A stretch of DNA of 64,000 nucleotides. It comes from Streptomyces katrae. GTDB taxonomy: Bacteria; Actinomycetota; Actinomycetes; Streptomycetales; Streptomycetaceae. Both the position numbers and the translations under genes were made by a program. Below the pieces are notes generated by a model. The model saw only the letters and a list, made by a program, of their open reading frames with translations. It was not told the origin of the DNA and did not search any database. The DNA lies in contig NZ_JNZY01000001.1 of assembly GCF_000717655.1 (NCBI RefSeq), positions 1-64,000 on the forward strand. Reading direction: 5' to 3'. This document shows, piece after piece, positions 53,915 to 62,711 of the stretch (position 1 is the first letter of the stretch; each line of letters begins with the position of its first letter).

Positions 53915-53923
53915 CCCGGACGC

Positions 53924-53993
53924 GGCAGGGGGCCGCTGCGCGGAGCGGTCCCCTGCCCGCCGTTCCACGTCCCCCGGACTCCGTCCGGGGGAC
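53924..53993 (+). terminator. two hairpins after glyA
   Basis: A 14-bp stem with one G-T wobble (53924-53937 with 53944-53957, 6-base loop) is followed by a perfect 11-bp stem (53969-53979 with 53983-53993, 3-base loop). The first is the likely glyA terminator. Confidence 0.75.
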
Positions 53994-54100
53994 CACCACC
54001 CGGCTCCGCCCGGACCCGGGCCCCGAATGCCGGCGGTGCCGGGCCGGGTTTCCGGACAGGTGCGGACCGGCAGGGCCGTCATACCTGAGAGAATGGGGCC

Positions 54101-55114
54101 ATGGCTTCTGATCGTCCTCGCGCGCTCTCCGGTATCCAGCCCACCTCCGGTTCGTTCCACCTCGGGAACTACCTCGGAGCCATCCGCCAGTACGTCGCCC
54201 TGCAGGAGACGCACGACGCCTTCTACATGGTGGTCGACCTGCACGCGATCACCATGCCGCAGGATCCGGCCGCGCTCCGCGCCAATACCCGGCTCTCCGC
54301 CGCGCAGCTGCTCGCCGCCGGGCTCGACCCCGAGCGCTGCACGCTCTTCATCCAGAGCCACGTCCCCGAGCACGCCCAGCTCGGCTGGGTCATGAACTGC
54401 ATCACCGGCTTCGGCGAGGCCAGCCGGATGACCCAGTTCAAGGACAAGTCCGCCAAGGGCGGCGTCAACAACGCCACCGTCGGCCTGTTCACGTACCCGA
54501 TCCTCCAGGTCGCCGACATCCTGCTCTACCAGGCGAACGCCGTCCCCGTCGGCGAGGACCAGCGCCAGCACATCGAGCTGACCCGCGACCTGGCCGAGCG
54601 CTTCAACCAGCGCTACGGCCGGACCTTCACCCTCCCCGCCGCGCACATCGTCAAGGAGGTCGCGAAGATCTACGACCTCCAGGACCCGACGATCAAGATG
54701 TCGAAGTCCGCGTCGTCCCCCAAGGGCCTGATCAACCTCCTCGACGAGCCCAAGGTCACCGAGAAGAAGATCAAGAGCGCGGTCACCGACACCGAGGCCG
54801 AGGTCCGCTTCGACGCCGAGCACAAGCCCGGCGTCAGCAACCTGCTCACGATCTACTCCACCCTCACGGGGGAGTCGGTCCCGGCCCTCGAGGCCAAGTA
54901 CGAGGGCAAGGGCTACGGCGCCCTGAAGACGGACCTGGCCGGTGTGATGGTCGATTTCGTCACACCGTTCAAGCAGCGCACCCAGGAATACCTGGACGAC
55001 CCGGAGACGCTGGACTCCATCCTCGCCAAGGGCGCGGAGAAGGCCCGCGCGGTCGCCGCGGAGACCCTGGCGCAGGCCTACGACCGCCTCGGCCTGGTGC
55101 CCGCGAAGCACTGA
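54101..55114 (+). CDS. trpS: tryptophanyl-tRNA synthetase
   Basis: A 337-residue class Ic aminoacyl-tRNA synthetase charging tRNA-Trp. The HIGH-type motif is [13 protein letters not shown] near the N-terminus and the KMSKS loop is [32 protein letters not shown] and [22 protein letters not shown] are typical TrpS blocks. Length is normal. No Trp codon-rich leader is apparent in the 186 bases upstream, which hold the glyA terminator and a REP-like copy. Confidence 0.97.
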   Translation: MASDRPRALSGIQPTSGSFHLGNYLGAIRQYVALQETHDAFYMVVDLHAITMPQDPAALRANTRLSAAQLLAAGLDPERCTLFIQSHVPEHAQLGWVMNCITGFGEASRMTQFKDKSAKGGVNNATVGLFTYPILQVADILLYQANAVPVGEDQRQHIELTRDLAERFNQRYGRTFTLPAAHIVKEVAKIYDLQDPTIKMSKSASSPKGLINLLDEPKVTEKKIKSAVTDTEAEVRFDAEHKPGVSNLLTIYSTLTGESVPALEAKYEGKGYGALKTDLAGVMVDFVTPFKQRTQEYLDDPETLDSILAKGAEKARAVAAETLAQAYDRLGLVPAKH

Positions 55115-55234
55115 ACCGGGGCTGACGAATCGGTCAGGGAAAGAGGCCCTGGCAATCCGGGGGGTGCTGGCCCCACACTGGGTCGGCAGGACCCGTACGC
55201 AGCCTGTACGCACCAGACGACGGAGGAGACATAC

Positions 55235-55852
55235 GTGGGGACCGTAACGCTCGGCGTTTCGATCGCGGTCCCGGAGCCGTACGGCAGCCAGCTCCAGGAG
55301 CTGCGCACCGGCTTCGGGGACGCTGCCGCGCACGGCATCCCCACGCATGTCACCCTCCTCCCGCCCACCGAGGTGGAGGGGGACCGGCTGGCGGAGATCA
55401 GGGCCCACCTGTCCGAGGTCGCGGCCGCCTTCGGCCCCTTCGCGATGCGGCTCGCCGGCACCGGCACGTTCCGCCCGCTCTCGCCGGTCGTCTTCGTCCA
55501 GGTCGTCGAGGGCGGTACGGGCTGCAGCCGGCTCCAGGGCCTGGTCCGCGACCCGGACGGGCCGCTCGACCGGGAGCTGGCCTTCCCGTACCACCCGCAC
55601 GTCACGGTCGCCCACGGGATCTCCGAGGAGGCGATGGACCTGGCGTTCACGACCCTCGCCGAGTACGCGGCGCAGTGGATCTGCACGGGCTTCGCGCTCT
55701 ACGAGCAGGGCTCGGACGGCGTCTGGCGGAAGCTGCACGAGTACCCCTTCGGCAGCGGCCCGGTCAGTGGGGTCCCGGCGCAGCTCGGGTCACCGGTCGA
55801 CGAGGCGGCGGGGGCCGCCGGTGCGGCCGAGACCGCCGTACGGCGCTCCTGA
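55235..55852 (+). CDS. 2'-5' RNA ligase family protein
   Basis: A 205-residue protein of the 2H phosphoesterase superfamily. The two conserved HxTx motifs are THVTLLPP (about residue 37) and HVTVAHG (about 124), each donating a catalytic His and Thr for cyclic phosphate or nucleotide 2'-5' chemistry. GTG 55235 has GGAGGAG. The last 30 residues are variable and Ala-rich. Biological substrate unknown. Confidence 0.88.
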   Translation: MGTVTLGVSIAVPEPYGSQLQELRTGFGDAAAHGIPTHVTLLPPTEVEGDRLAEIRAHLSEVAAAFGPFAMRLAGTGTFRPLSPVVFVQVVEGGTGCSRLQGLVRDPDGPLDRELAFPYHPHVTVAHGISEEAMDLAFTTLAEYAAQWICTGFALYEQGSDGVWRKLHEYPFGSGPVSGVPAQLGSPVDEAAGAAGAAETAVRRS

Positions 55853-56021
55853 CGGCGCTGCCTGAGCGTGTGGCGGGCGTGGAACCGGAGCGTGCGCAGG
55901 ACCAGGGTGTGGAACGGACAGTCGTCCATCGGACGCGCTTCGCGAAAAGTCACAATCGACGACCGTAGTGCCCAAAACGGGCAATCCCGGCTATTTCCAT
56001 CAGCTCCTTTACGGTGACCCC

Positions 56022-56933
56022 ATGGACTGGCTGACGAAACTCCCGGTGATCGGGCCACTCGTGGTCCGGCTGATGCGGACGCACGCGTGGCGTGCCTACG
56101 AACGCCTCGACCGGGTCCACTGGAGCCGGCTCGCCTCCGCGATCACCTTCATCAGCTTCCTCGCGCTCTTCCCGCTGATCACCGTGGCCGCCGCCATCGG
56201 CGCGGCGCTGCTCAGCCAGGAGCAGCTGGACCGGCTGCAGAAGAACCTCGCCGAGCAGGTCCCCGGCATCTCCGGGCAGCTCGACCTGGACGGCCTCGTC
56301 GCCAACGCGGGCACGGTCGGGCTCGTCGCCTCCGCCCTCCTGCTCGTCACCGGAATCGGCTGGGTCGGCTCGATGCGGGACTGCCTGCGCGCGGTGTGGG
56401 AGAAGGACGACGAGGACCTGGGAAACCCCGTCGTCCGCAAGGGCAAGGACGCGCTCGTCCTCCTCGGCCTCGGCGGCGTGGGCCTGTGCTCGGCCGCGGC
56501 CTCGATCCTCGGCTCCAGCGCGGTCGGCAAGTTCGGCGGCTGGCTGGGCGTGCCGCAGCACGGCGCGGGCGGCGCGCTCCTGCGAACCGGCGCCTTCCTC
56601 GTCGGCGTCATGGCGGCCTTCCTGATCCTGCTCTACGTGCTGACCCTGCTGCCAGGCGTCGAACCGCCGCGCCGCAGCCTCATCGAGGCGGCCCTCCTCG
56701 GCGCAGCCGGCTTCGAGCTGCTGAAACTACTGCTCAGCGGGTACATGCGCGCCGTCGCCGCGAAGAGCATGTACGGAGCCTTCGGCGTGCCGGTCGCCCT
56801 GCTGATCTGGATCAACCTGATGGCGAAGCTGCTGCTGTACTGCTCGGCCTGGACGACCACCCGCGCCGCCGCGGACGGCGACGGCGCGCAGGACCCCGAG
56901 GAGCCCGCGAACCGGGAGCACGACACCCCCTAG
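56022..56933 (+). CDS. YihY/virulence factor BrkB family membrane protein
   Basis: A 303-residue membrane protein with about six helices. RLASAITFISFLALFPLITV is the signature block, followed by LVASALLLVTGIGWVGSMRDCL and the GVEPPRRSLIEAALLGAAGFELLK region (read in part), with SKMYGAFG-like VAAKSMYGAFGVPVALLIWIN near the end. Once thought to be RNase BN, the family has no firm function. ATG 56022 is used. Its end overlaps that of the convergent carboxypeptidase by 4 bases. Confidence 0.9.
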   Translation: MDWLTKLPVIGPLVVRLMRTHAWRAYERLDRVHWSRLASAITFISFLALFPLITVAAAIGAALLSQEQLDRLQKNLAEQVPGISGQLDLDGLVANAGTVGLVASALLLVTGIGWVGSMRDCLRAVWEKDDEDLGNPVVRKGKDALVLLGLGGVGLCSAAASILGSSAVGKFGGWLGVPQHGAGGALLRTGAFLVGVMAAFLILLYVLTLLPGVEPPRRSLIEAALLGAAGFELLKLLLSGYMRAVAAKSMYGAFGVPVALLIWINLMAKLLLYCSAWTTTRAAADGDGAQDPEEPANREHDTP

Positions 56934-58195
56934 GGCGCCTGGTCACCACCGCCGCCGGTGCCGGTGCGGCGGCTGCGGTGGTCGCGCGGCCAGCGGCGGT
57001 TGACGGCGTAGGCCCCGCCCGCGATCACGGCCAGCGCCCCGCCCGCGACGCCGAGGGCGGTGCTGACGCCGCCCTCCGCGCCCTCGCCGGCCGCCGAGTG
57101 GCCGTTCTCGTGCGACTGGGCGGGGGAGCCGATCGAGGAGGTGTCCGCACTCTTCGGCCGAACCAGTTCGCCGACCGGCTTGACCTTGCCGATCGCCGCG
57201 AAGCCCCAGTCGAAGAGGCCCGCGGTCTCCTCGTAGACGGAGTTCAGGCCGCCCGCGCTCGGGTTCATCACCGTGACCAGCAGCTTCTTGTTGCCCTGCT
57301 GCGCGGCGCCGGTGAAGGTGGAACCGGCCATGGTGGTGTTGCCGTTCTTCACTCCGGCGATGCCCTTGTACGGGGAGAGGCCGCTCGCGCCCGTCATCAG
57401 CCGGTTGGTGTTCTGGATCTCGAAGTACTCGCGCGGCTTCCCGGGCTCCTGCAGGCCGGGGAACTTCGCCTCAGCCGTCCCGCAGTACTCGCGGAAGTCC
57501 TTCTTCTGCAGGCCGGAGCGGGCGATGAGGGTGAGGTCGTACGCGCTCGACACCTGCTCAGGGGCGTCGTACCCGTCGGGGGACACGACGTGGGTGTCGA
57601 GGGCCTGCAGCTCCTCGGCGTGCGCCTGCATGTCCTTGACGGTCTTGCCGATGCCGCCGTTCATGGCGGCGAGCACGTGCACGGCGTCGTTCCCGGACCG
57701 CAGGAACACCCCGAGCCACAGGTCGTGCACGGAGTACTCGTGGTCCTCCTTGACCCCGACCAGGCTGGAGCCGGCCCCGACGCCCTCCATGTCCTGGTCG
57801 GTGACCTTGTGGACCTTGTCCTTCGGAAGGCTGGGCAGCACCGTGTCCGCGAAGAGCATCTTCAGGGTGGAGGCCGGGGGCAGCCGCCAGTGCGCGTTGT
57901 TGGCGGCCAGCACCTCGCCCGTCTCGGCGTCGGCCACGATCCACGAACGCCCCGTCAGGTTCGTCGGCAGGGCGGGGGCGCCGGCCAGCGGGTTCACCTG
58001 GACCCCCGGCTTGCCGAGCAGGGCTCCGCCGACCGTGGACATCGACGCCGGAGGCCCGGCCACGGCGGGGGCCTTGGCGGGCTGTCCCTTCCCGTCCGTC
58101 GGCGGGGTGGGCGCGGCGTGCGCGGGCACCACGAGCATCGCGGGGACCAGCAGCCCGGCGGAAAGGACCGTCAGCGCGGTCTTTTTGGCAGACAC
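56930..58195 (-). CDS. D-alanyl-D-alanine carboxypeptidase (S11)
   Basis: A 421-residue secreted low-molecular-weight penicillin-binding protein. A signal peptide (KKTALTVLSAGLLVPAMLVV) is followed by an Ala/Pro linker. The catalytic domain has SxxK at Ser109 to Lys112 (PPASTLKML), SxN in RSGNDAVH and the KTG-equivalent KNG in GVKNGNTTMAG. A C-terminal membrane helix (ALGVAGGALAVIAGGAYAV) and RR-rich tail anchor it. It trims the terminal D-Ala of peptidoglycan. GTG 58195 has a weak ribosome-binding site. Confidence 0.9.
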   Translation of the reverse strand: MSAKKTALTVLSAGLLVPAMLVVPAHAAPTPPTDGKGQPAKAPAVAGPPASMSTVGGALLGKPGVQVNPLAGAPALPTNLTGRSWIVADAETGEVLAANNAHWRLPPASTLKMLFADTVLPSLPKDKVHKVTDQDMEGVGAGSSLVGVKEDHEYSVHDLWLGVFLRSGNDAVHVLAAMNGGIGKTVKDMQAHAEELQALDTHVVSPDGYDAPEQVSSAYDLTLIARSGLQKKDFREYCGTAEAKFPGLQEPGKPREYFEIQNTNRLMTGASGLSPYKGIAGVKNGNTTMAGSTFTGAAQQGNKKLLVTVMNPSAGGLNSVYEETAGLFDWGFAAIGKVKPVGELVRPKSADTSSIGSPAQSHENGHSAAGEGAEGGVSTALGVAGGALAVIAGGAYAVNRRWPRDHRSRRTGTGGGGDQAP

Positions 58196-58316
58196 GCAGG
58201 TGAAAGTACATCCCGATCGGCTGTCTGCAGCCCCGGACCGGCCAACGTGGCCGAACCACCGCCGGTACAGCCCACCCCGGCGCGTCCGTCCTGGGGACCA
58301 AACCGATACTGGGGGC

Positions 58317-58589
58317 ATGAAACTCAGCCGTGCCGTCTCCTGGTTCCTGCTCGCCTTCGGAGTGTGGAGCTGGTTCATCTGGGTGTCTTTCGTCCGGAAC
58401 CTGTGGAAGGACGCCAGTGGTCTGGCATTCGACGCGGCGGGCGAGCCGACGGCCTACTTCTGGGTCCACCTTCTCCTGGCCATCGCCTCCTTTCTCCTGG
58501 GGACGGCCGTTGGTGTGATCGGGTTGCGCGGCGTCCTCGCGCTGCGGCGCGCATCACGCCGGGGTCCGGACGCGGGACCGGACGCGTGA
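58317..58589 (+). CDS. SCO4848-family small membrane protein
   Basis: A 90-residue protein with two helices (AVSWFLLAFGVWSWFIWVSF and WVHLLLAIASFLLGTAVGVI) and a conserved WSWFIWVSFVRNLWKD block. I recall it as the SCO4848 family of Streptomyces, which lies in the same order next to a carboxypeptidase and a metallophosphoesterase. Function unknown. It shares a GTGA overlap with the following gene. Confidence 0.85.
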   Translation: MKLSRAVSWFLLAFGVWSWFIWVSFVRNLWKDASGLAFDAAGEPTAYFWVHLLLAIASFLLGTAVGVIGLRGVLALRRASRRGPDAGPDA

Positions 58590-59944
58590 AGACCGCAGTC
58601 TTCGCGGTGATCGCAGTGCTGGTCCTGGCCCTGCTGGTCCTGGTCCACCGCTGGCTGTGGGTCCGTCTGGTCCGGGATACGACGCGCCCGCGCGGCACGG
58701 CCCGCCGGATCGGCACCGTCCTCGCGTTCACCCTGCCGCTCCTCTCGCTGGCCGCCCTCACCACGGGCCGCGCCGGCGCCCCCTTCTGGCTCCAGCAGTC
58801 CGTGGCCTGGCCGGGTTACATGTGGCTCGCGGTCCTCCTGTACCTGACACTGGCGATGCTCCTGGCCGAACCGGTACGAGCCCTCCTCCTCCGCGGCCGG
58901 GCCGGCCGGATCCAGCCCCGCGGGGAATCCCGGCCCCGTCGGCGTTCGAGGCGCGGGGTCTGGGACGGAGCCCGGGGTGGGGGTCCCTCCCGGGCGGAGT
59001 CCGGGGGAGGCGGAAGGGAGGGTGGGGGAGCCCCGCAGGGCCCCGCGACCGCCCTCGACGACCCGCTCCCGCCCGGGCAGAGCCAGGGCCCGGCGGCCCC
59101 GGCCCACGACCCCGCAGGGGCGACCCGCCGCCAGTTCGTCGCACGGGCGATCGGCGGTGCAGCCGCCCTCGCAGCAACCGGAACCGTAGCCACCGGCACG
59201 TACGGAGTCCTCCGCGGCCCCCGCGTCAAGCGCGTCCGGGTCCCCCTCGCCAAACTCCCCCGCGCCGCGCACGGCTTCCGGATCGCCGTCGTCAGCGACA
59301 TCCACCTCGGCCCGGTCCTCGGCCGCGCCCACACCACCCGCATCGTCGAGACGGTCAACCGCACGCAGCCCGACCTCATCGCCATCGTCGGCGACCTCGT
59401 GGACGGCAACGTCCACGACCTCGGCAGCGCCGCCGAGCCCCTGCGCCGGCTCCGCGCGCGGCACGGCTCGTACTTCGTCACCGGCAACCACGAGTACTTC
59501 TCGGGCGCCCAGCAGTGGATCGACCACGTCCGCGAGCTCGGCCTCATCCCCCTGGAGAACGCCCGCCGGGCGCTCCCGTACTTCGACCTGGCCGGGGTCA
59601 ACGACGTGGCGGGCGAGACGGAAGGCCACGGCCCGGACTTCACCGCCGCCCTCGGCGACCGCGACCGGGCCCGGGCCGCCGTGCTCATGGCCCACCAGCC
59701 CGTCGTCATCCACGACGCCGTCCGCCACGGCGTCGACCTGCAGCTCTCCGGGCACACCCACGGCGGCCAGCTCTGGCCGGGCAACTACCTCGCCGAGCTC
59801 GCCAACCCCACCGTCGCCGGACTCGAGCGCTACGGCGACACCCAGCTCTACGTCTCCCGCGGTGCAGGCGCCTGGGGACCTCCGGTCCGGGTCGGCGCTC
59901 CGTCCGACATCACGGTCGTCGAACTCGCCTCGCACCAGGCCTGA
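58586..59944 (+). CDS. membrane-linked metallophosphoesterase
   Basis: A 452-residue protein. The first 110 residues have three to four hydrophobic helices (AVIAVLVLALLVLVHRW and others). A Gly/Arg-rich linker follows, derived from a REP-like element. Next comes a Tat-like TRRQFVARAIGG and hydrophobic run, then the metallophosphatase domain with DIHLG, GDLVDGN, GNHEYF, MAHQP and GHTHGGQ, the full binuclear metal site. This resembles YkuE-type enzymes of the cell surface. GTG 58586 overlaps the SCO4848-type gene. Substrate unknown. Confidence 0.88.
   Translation: MKTAVFAVIAVLVLALLVLVHRWLWVRLVRDTTRPRGTARRIGTVLAFTLPLLSLAALTTGRAGAPFWLQQSVAWPGYMWLAVLLYLTLAMLLAEPVRALLLRGRAGRIQPRGESRPRRRSRRGVWDGARGGGPSRAESGGGGREGGGAPQGPATALDDPLPPGQSQGPAAPAHDPAGATRRQFVARAIGGAAALAATGTVATGTYGVLRGPRVKRVRVPLAKLPRAAHGFRIAVVSDIHLGPVLGRAHTTRIVETVNRTQPDLIAIVGDLVDGNVHDLGSAAEPLRRLRARHGSYFVTGNHEYFSGAQQWIDHVRELGLIPLENARRALPYFDLAGVNDVAGETEGHGPDFTAALGDRDRARAAVLMAHQPVVIHDAVRHGVDLQLSGHTHGGQLWPGNYLAELANPTVAGLERYGDTQLYVSRGAGAWGPPVRVGAPSDITVVELASHQA
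58926..59010. repeat. REP-like element inside the metallophosphoesterase gene
   Basis: The core 58934-58958 matches the intergenic copy at 28862-28886 (reverse complement) at 24 of 25 positions. Flanking GC-rich palindromic sequence continues to about 59010. It encodes the linker residues between the membrane part and the Tat-like segment without breaking the frame. Confidence 0.7.
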
Positions 59945-60002
59945 CCCGCCGTCAACCGGCCTTCTGAGGCCCGATTTCCGGAGCCGGATGCCGCGCCGGG
60001 CG

Positions 60003-60734
60003 CTACGCGGGCCCGGGGTCCGGGTCGGAGGCCCGCTTCTTCTTCGACACCACCGTCTGCGCCATCCCCGGCAGGAAGTCCGCGAACAGCTCGTGGACCT
60101 CGCGCACCAGCGGCCGCAGCACCCGGAACCGGGCCAGGACGATGCCCCGCGTCGTCAGCTGCGCGCCGCGCTCCGCGAGCCGCCGCGTCTTCTCGCTGTT
60201 CGGGGACCGGTCGAAGACCCAGTACAGGACGAGCCCCATCTGCGAGAGCCACATCAGCTCCGGCAGTACGTCGGCCAGCTCCTCCGGGACCTTCGTCTTC
60301 GCGCCCGCCAGCACCTCGCGGTGCATGTCGATCGCCGCCTTGCGCGCGGGTTCCGATTCGGGGGAGAAGGGGCTGAGCGGGCTCTCCGGGTCCGCCGCGT
60401 TCTTGAAGAACTGCGAGGCGAACTCGTGGTACGGCGCCGCGATGTCCAGCCAGCTCGTCAGCACGCCCGCGAGCCGCTTCTGCAGATCGGTCTCGCTGTC
60501 CAGGATGGGCCGGACCGCCGCCTGGTGGGCGGCGCCGATCCGGTCGTAGAACCCCTGGACGAGGTGTTCCTTCGACGCGAAGTAGTAATAGGCGTTGCCG
60601 ACCGAGACCCCTGCCTCCTTGGCGATGGCCCGCATGGTCGTCTTGTCGAAGCCGCGCTCCTGGAAGAGACGGAGCGCGGTTTCGAGGATGAGCGTGCGGG
60701 TCTGCTCGCTCTTGGGAGCCTTCTGATCAGTCAC
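60003..60734 (-). CDS. TetR-family transcriptional regulator
   Basis: A 243-residue repressor-type protein. The HTH lies at residues 10-55 (TRTLILETALRLFQERGFDK, then TTMRAIAKEAGVSVGNAYYYF). The C-terminal ligand domain is helical with no recognised ligand signature; it includes ELMWLSQMGLVLYWVFD. It starts 11 bases after the DCC gene and is the last gene of the membrane-protein/DCC/TetR operon. Two TTGAACnnGTTCAA sites at the operon promoter are likely its operators. The start codon is GTG 60734. Confidence 0.9.
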   Translation of the reverse strand: MTDQKAPKSEQTRTLILETALRLFQERGFDKTTMRAIAKEAGVSVGNAYYYFASKEHLVQGFYDRIGAAHQAAVRPILDSETDLQKRLAGVLTSWLDIAAPYHEFASQFFKNAADPESPLSPFSPESEPARKAAIDMHREVLAGAKTKVPEELADVLPELMWLSQMGLVLYWVFDRSPNSEKTRRLAERGAQLTTRGIVLARFRVLRPLVREVHELFADFLPGMAQTVVSKKKRASDPDPGPA

Positions 60735-60745
60735 GGTGTACGAGC

Positions 60746-61192
60746 CTATCCGGGTACGGCGCAGTGGTCGTCACAGGCCGGTGCCTCCGGCTCCACTTCA
60801 CCCTCCGGACCGGGCCCGGTCCGTACCGCCTGCCGCCATGCCGAGGCCGTGTACATGGCAGCCCGGGCGAAGGGCCGGCCCGCCGGGGTGGCGAGCCAGT
60901 TCGCCCTCGGCCGGTGCTCCGCGAGCGCCCACAGGCACACGATGAAGGCATCCGTACCGGTCCACACCTGCCCCGAGTCCCCGATGACGGTGATCTCGCG
61001 GAGCGTCGCCGCGTGGTCGAGCTGCGGGTACTTGCGCTGCGCCTCGTAGGACCCGGCCGGGATCAGCCGGAGCGGTACCAGCCAGCGCTGCCCGAGGAGC
61101 CAGTGCCGGATGTGCACGCACAGCGGGCAGTTGGCGTCGTACAGCACCGTCAGGTGGTGCGTGGCCGATCGCGCCGGTGTCGCCTCGGTCAT
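60746..61192 (-). CDS. thiol-disulfide oxidoreductase DCC family protein (DUF393)
   Basis: A 148-residue protein with the DUF393/DCC signature LYDANCPLCVHIRHWL, giving redox-type Cys22 and Cys25 in a CxxC pattern, followed by WTGTDAFIVCLWALAEHRP. The family is thioredoxin-like and predicted to handle disulfides. It is the middle gene of a three-gene operon, starting 3 bases after the small membrane protein gene. Confidence 0.88.
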   Translation of the reverse strand: MTEATPARSATHHLTVLYDANCPLCVHIRHWLLGQRWLVPLRLIPAGSYEAQRKYPQLDHAATLREITVIGDSGQVWTGTDAFIVCLWALAEHRPRANWLATPAGRPFARAAMYTASAWRQAVRTGPGPEGEVEPEAPACDDHCAVPG

Positions 61193-61195
61193 CGG

Positions 61196-61600
61196 TCAGG
61201 CCCCGGCCGGAGCGGTCCACCCCTGCGGGGCGACCGGCGGGGTCTGCTGGCGCTCCATGATCCCGCGGCGGCGCATCTTGTTCAGCACCCAGACGTTGCC
61301 GAGGTGCATGACGCCGAGGACGAGCAGGACGACGCCGAGCTTGACCGACAGGGCCTCGAAGAGCCGGCGGGCCGAGTCGATGCCGACGTCCGAGCGCAGG
61401 TAGAGCGTCACGAAGCCGATGTTGACGAGGTAGAAGCCGACCACCAGCAGGTGGTTCACGGCGTCCGCGAGCTTTTCGTTCCCGTGCAGGACGTCGGCGA
61501 TGAAGATGCGCCCGTTGCGGCTGAGCGTACGGGCCACCCAGACGGTCAGCGCGATGCTGATGAGCAGGTAGATGACGTATGCGACGACGGTGAGGTCCAT
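61196..61600 (-). CDS. small four-helix membrane protein
   Basis: A 134-residue protein with four hydrophobic segments (LTVVAYVIYLLISIALTVWVA; LLVVGFYLVNIGFVTLYL; LGVVLLVLGVMHLGNVWVL, read in part). ATG 61600 has GGGGGGCGAGGG directly upstream; an earlier in-frame ATG would begin inside the operator sequence. No family is recognised, but the gene heads the DCC/TetR operon, suggesting a shared redox or membrane-stress role. Confidence 0.78.
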   Translation of the reverse strand: MDLTVVAYVIYLLISIALTVWVARTLSRNGRIFIADVLHGNEKLADAVNHLLVVGFYLVNIGFVTLYLRSDVGIDSARRLFEALSVKLGVVLLVLGVMHLGNVWVLNKMRRRGIMERQQTPPVAPQGWTAPAGA

Positions 61601-61613
61601 GCCCTCGCCCCCC

Positions 61614-61627
61614 TTGAACGTGTTCAA
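61614..61627. promoter_or_regulatory. TetR-type operator copy 1
   Basis: TTGAAC-GT-GTTCAA is a perfect inverted repeat 13 bases before the small membrane protein ATG, downstream of the predicted -10 box. It fits the TnnAACnnGTTnnA pattern seen with some TetR regulators such as KstR. Confidence 0.7.
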
Positions 61628-61643
61628 CTTGTTGGCAGGACTG

Positions 61644-61672
61644 ACTGTAGACCTATTTTTGAACAGGTTCAA
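61644..61672 (-). promoter_or_regulatory. promoter with TetR-type operator copy 2
   Basis: On the minus strand TTGAAC (-35, 61667-61672) and TACAGT (-10, 61644-61649) are 17 bases apart. The -35 box is part of a second inverted repeat, TTGAAC-AG-GTTCAA at 61659-61672, which also lies within the last codons of the upstream kinase-fold gene. Repressor binding there would block RNA polymerase. Confidence 0.7.
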
Positions 61673-62711
61673 GCTTTGTTGGGGAGGGCTGCTTCGAGAC
61701 CTCCGCGACCGCTCCTGCCGGGAACGGCGTGCGTTTGCTCTCCGTCACCAGCCGCCGGTGGAAGCCCGCCATCACGAGCCCCGTCGCGGCGTGCCGGTCG
61801 AGCAGCGCGGCGGCCTCGGCCGGCATCCCGTCCCGCCCGCGCCCCGCGATCCACTCCCGGAGGAAGGCCTCGTGCTCCAGGTCGTCGCGCTCGTCGGCGC
61901 CGGGCAGGTGGTACCGCAGGAGATGGCTCGCGGTGTACGCGCGGTCGTAGCCCAGGTGCTGCGTCAGGAACCGGGCCTCGTCGGGCGCCAGCTCGAAGCG
62001 GTTGCTGAGCGCCAGCCCGAAGTCGGCGAAGTGGACGAGCTCGCCGTCGGTCAGGACGTTGTGGAAGTGGGCGTCGAAGTGGACCAGCCCGCGCGAGCTC
62101 ATGAACTCCGCCCCGCTCAGCAGGGCCCGGTCCGCCCAGTCGTACGCGGGGTGCCCCGCCAGCCAGGTGCCGAGCCGGTGCGGCACGTGCTCCACGAAGA
62201 GCACCAGGCTGTACGCAGCGCGCCCGATGGCCTCCAGCCGCCGTCGGACGGCGTCCGACCCCTCCCACCGGGCGACGGCCGCGTCGATGCCGTCACCCCC
62301 GGGCGGGGAGTCGGGCAGCACCCGCCAGTGGTACATCAGCGGAAACCCCCCGTCCGCGCCCTCGATCACCCAGCCGGTGGTCATGGTGTGCACGGCCAGC
62401 TCCCGCCAGGCCCCGAACCCGGCCGAGCCGACCCCGTACTGGTAGTGCAGCGGCAGTTCGAAGAGGTTCGCGGTGGACCGTACGTTGCGTGGCAGCAACT
62501 CGACGTCGGTCAGCGGCACGCGCTTGACGAAGACCCGCGTCCCGTCGAGGTCCAACTCGGCGGACCGGCCGCCGGTACCGGACCCGAGGGGCGTCGCGGC
62601 GGCCGTCAGCGCGCGGAGCCGGTGGTCGCTCAGCAGGGACAGGCGGGTGGAGACGGCGGCGTACGCCGTGAGTCGCTCTCGGTACATCCGGGCGACGCTA
62701 CCGGCGGGCAC
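61653..62711 (-). CDS. protein-kinase-fold phosphotransferase-like protein
   Basis: A 352-residue protein with a kinase-like fold. The N-lobe has TRVFVKRVPL with a likely ATP-binding Lys. The catalytic loop is GLVHFDAHFHNVLT (HxD...N) and the metal-binding DFG is in VHFADFGLALSN. The order and spacing resemble aminoglycoside/homoserine-type phosphotransferases and bacterial Ser/Thr kinase-like proteins. GTG 62711 is chosen because GAGGTG lies just upstream; ATG at codon 9 lacks such a site. Substrate unknown. Confidence 0.75.
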   Translation of the reverse strand: MPAGSVARMYRERLTAYAAVSTRLSLLSDHRLRALTAAATPLGSGTGGRSAELDLDGTRVFVKRVPLTDVELLPRNVRSTANLFELPLHYQYGVGSAGFGAWRELAVHTMTTGWVIEGADGGFPLMYHWRVLPDSPPGGDGIDAAVARWEGSDAVRRRLEAIGRAAYSLVLFVEHVPHRLGTWLAGHPAYDWADRALLSGAEFMSSRGLVHFDAHFHNVLTDGELVHFADFGLALSNRFELAPDEARFLTQHLGYDRAYTASHLLRYHLPGADERDDLEHEAFLREWIAGRGRDGMPAEAAALLDRHAATGLVMAGFHRRLVTESKRTPFPAGAVAEVSKQPSPTKLEPVQK

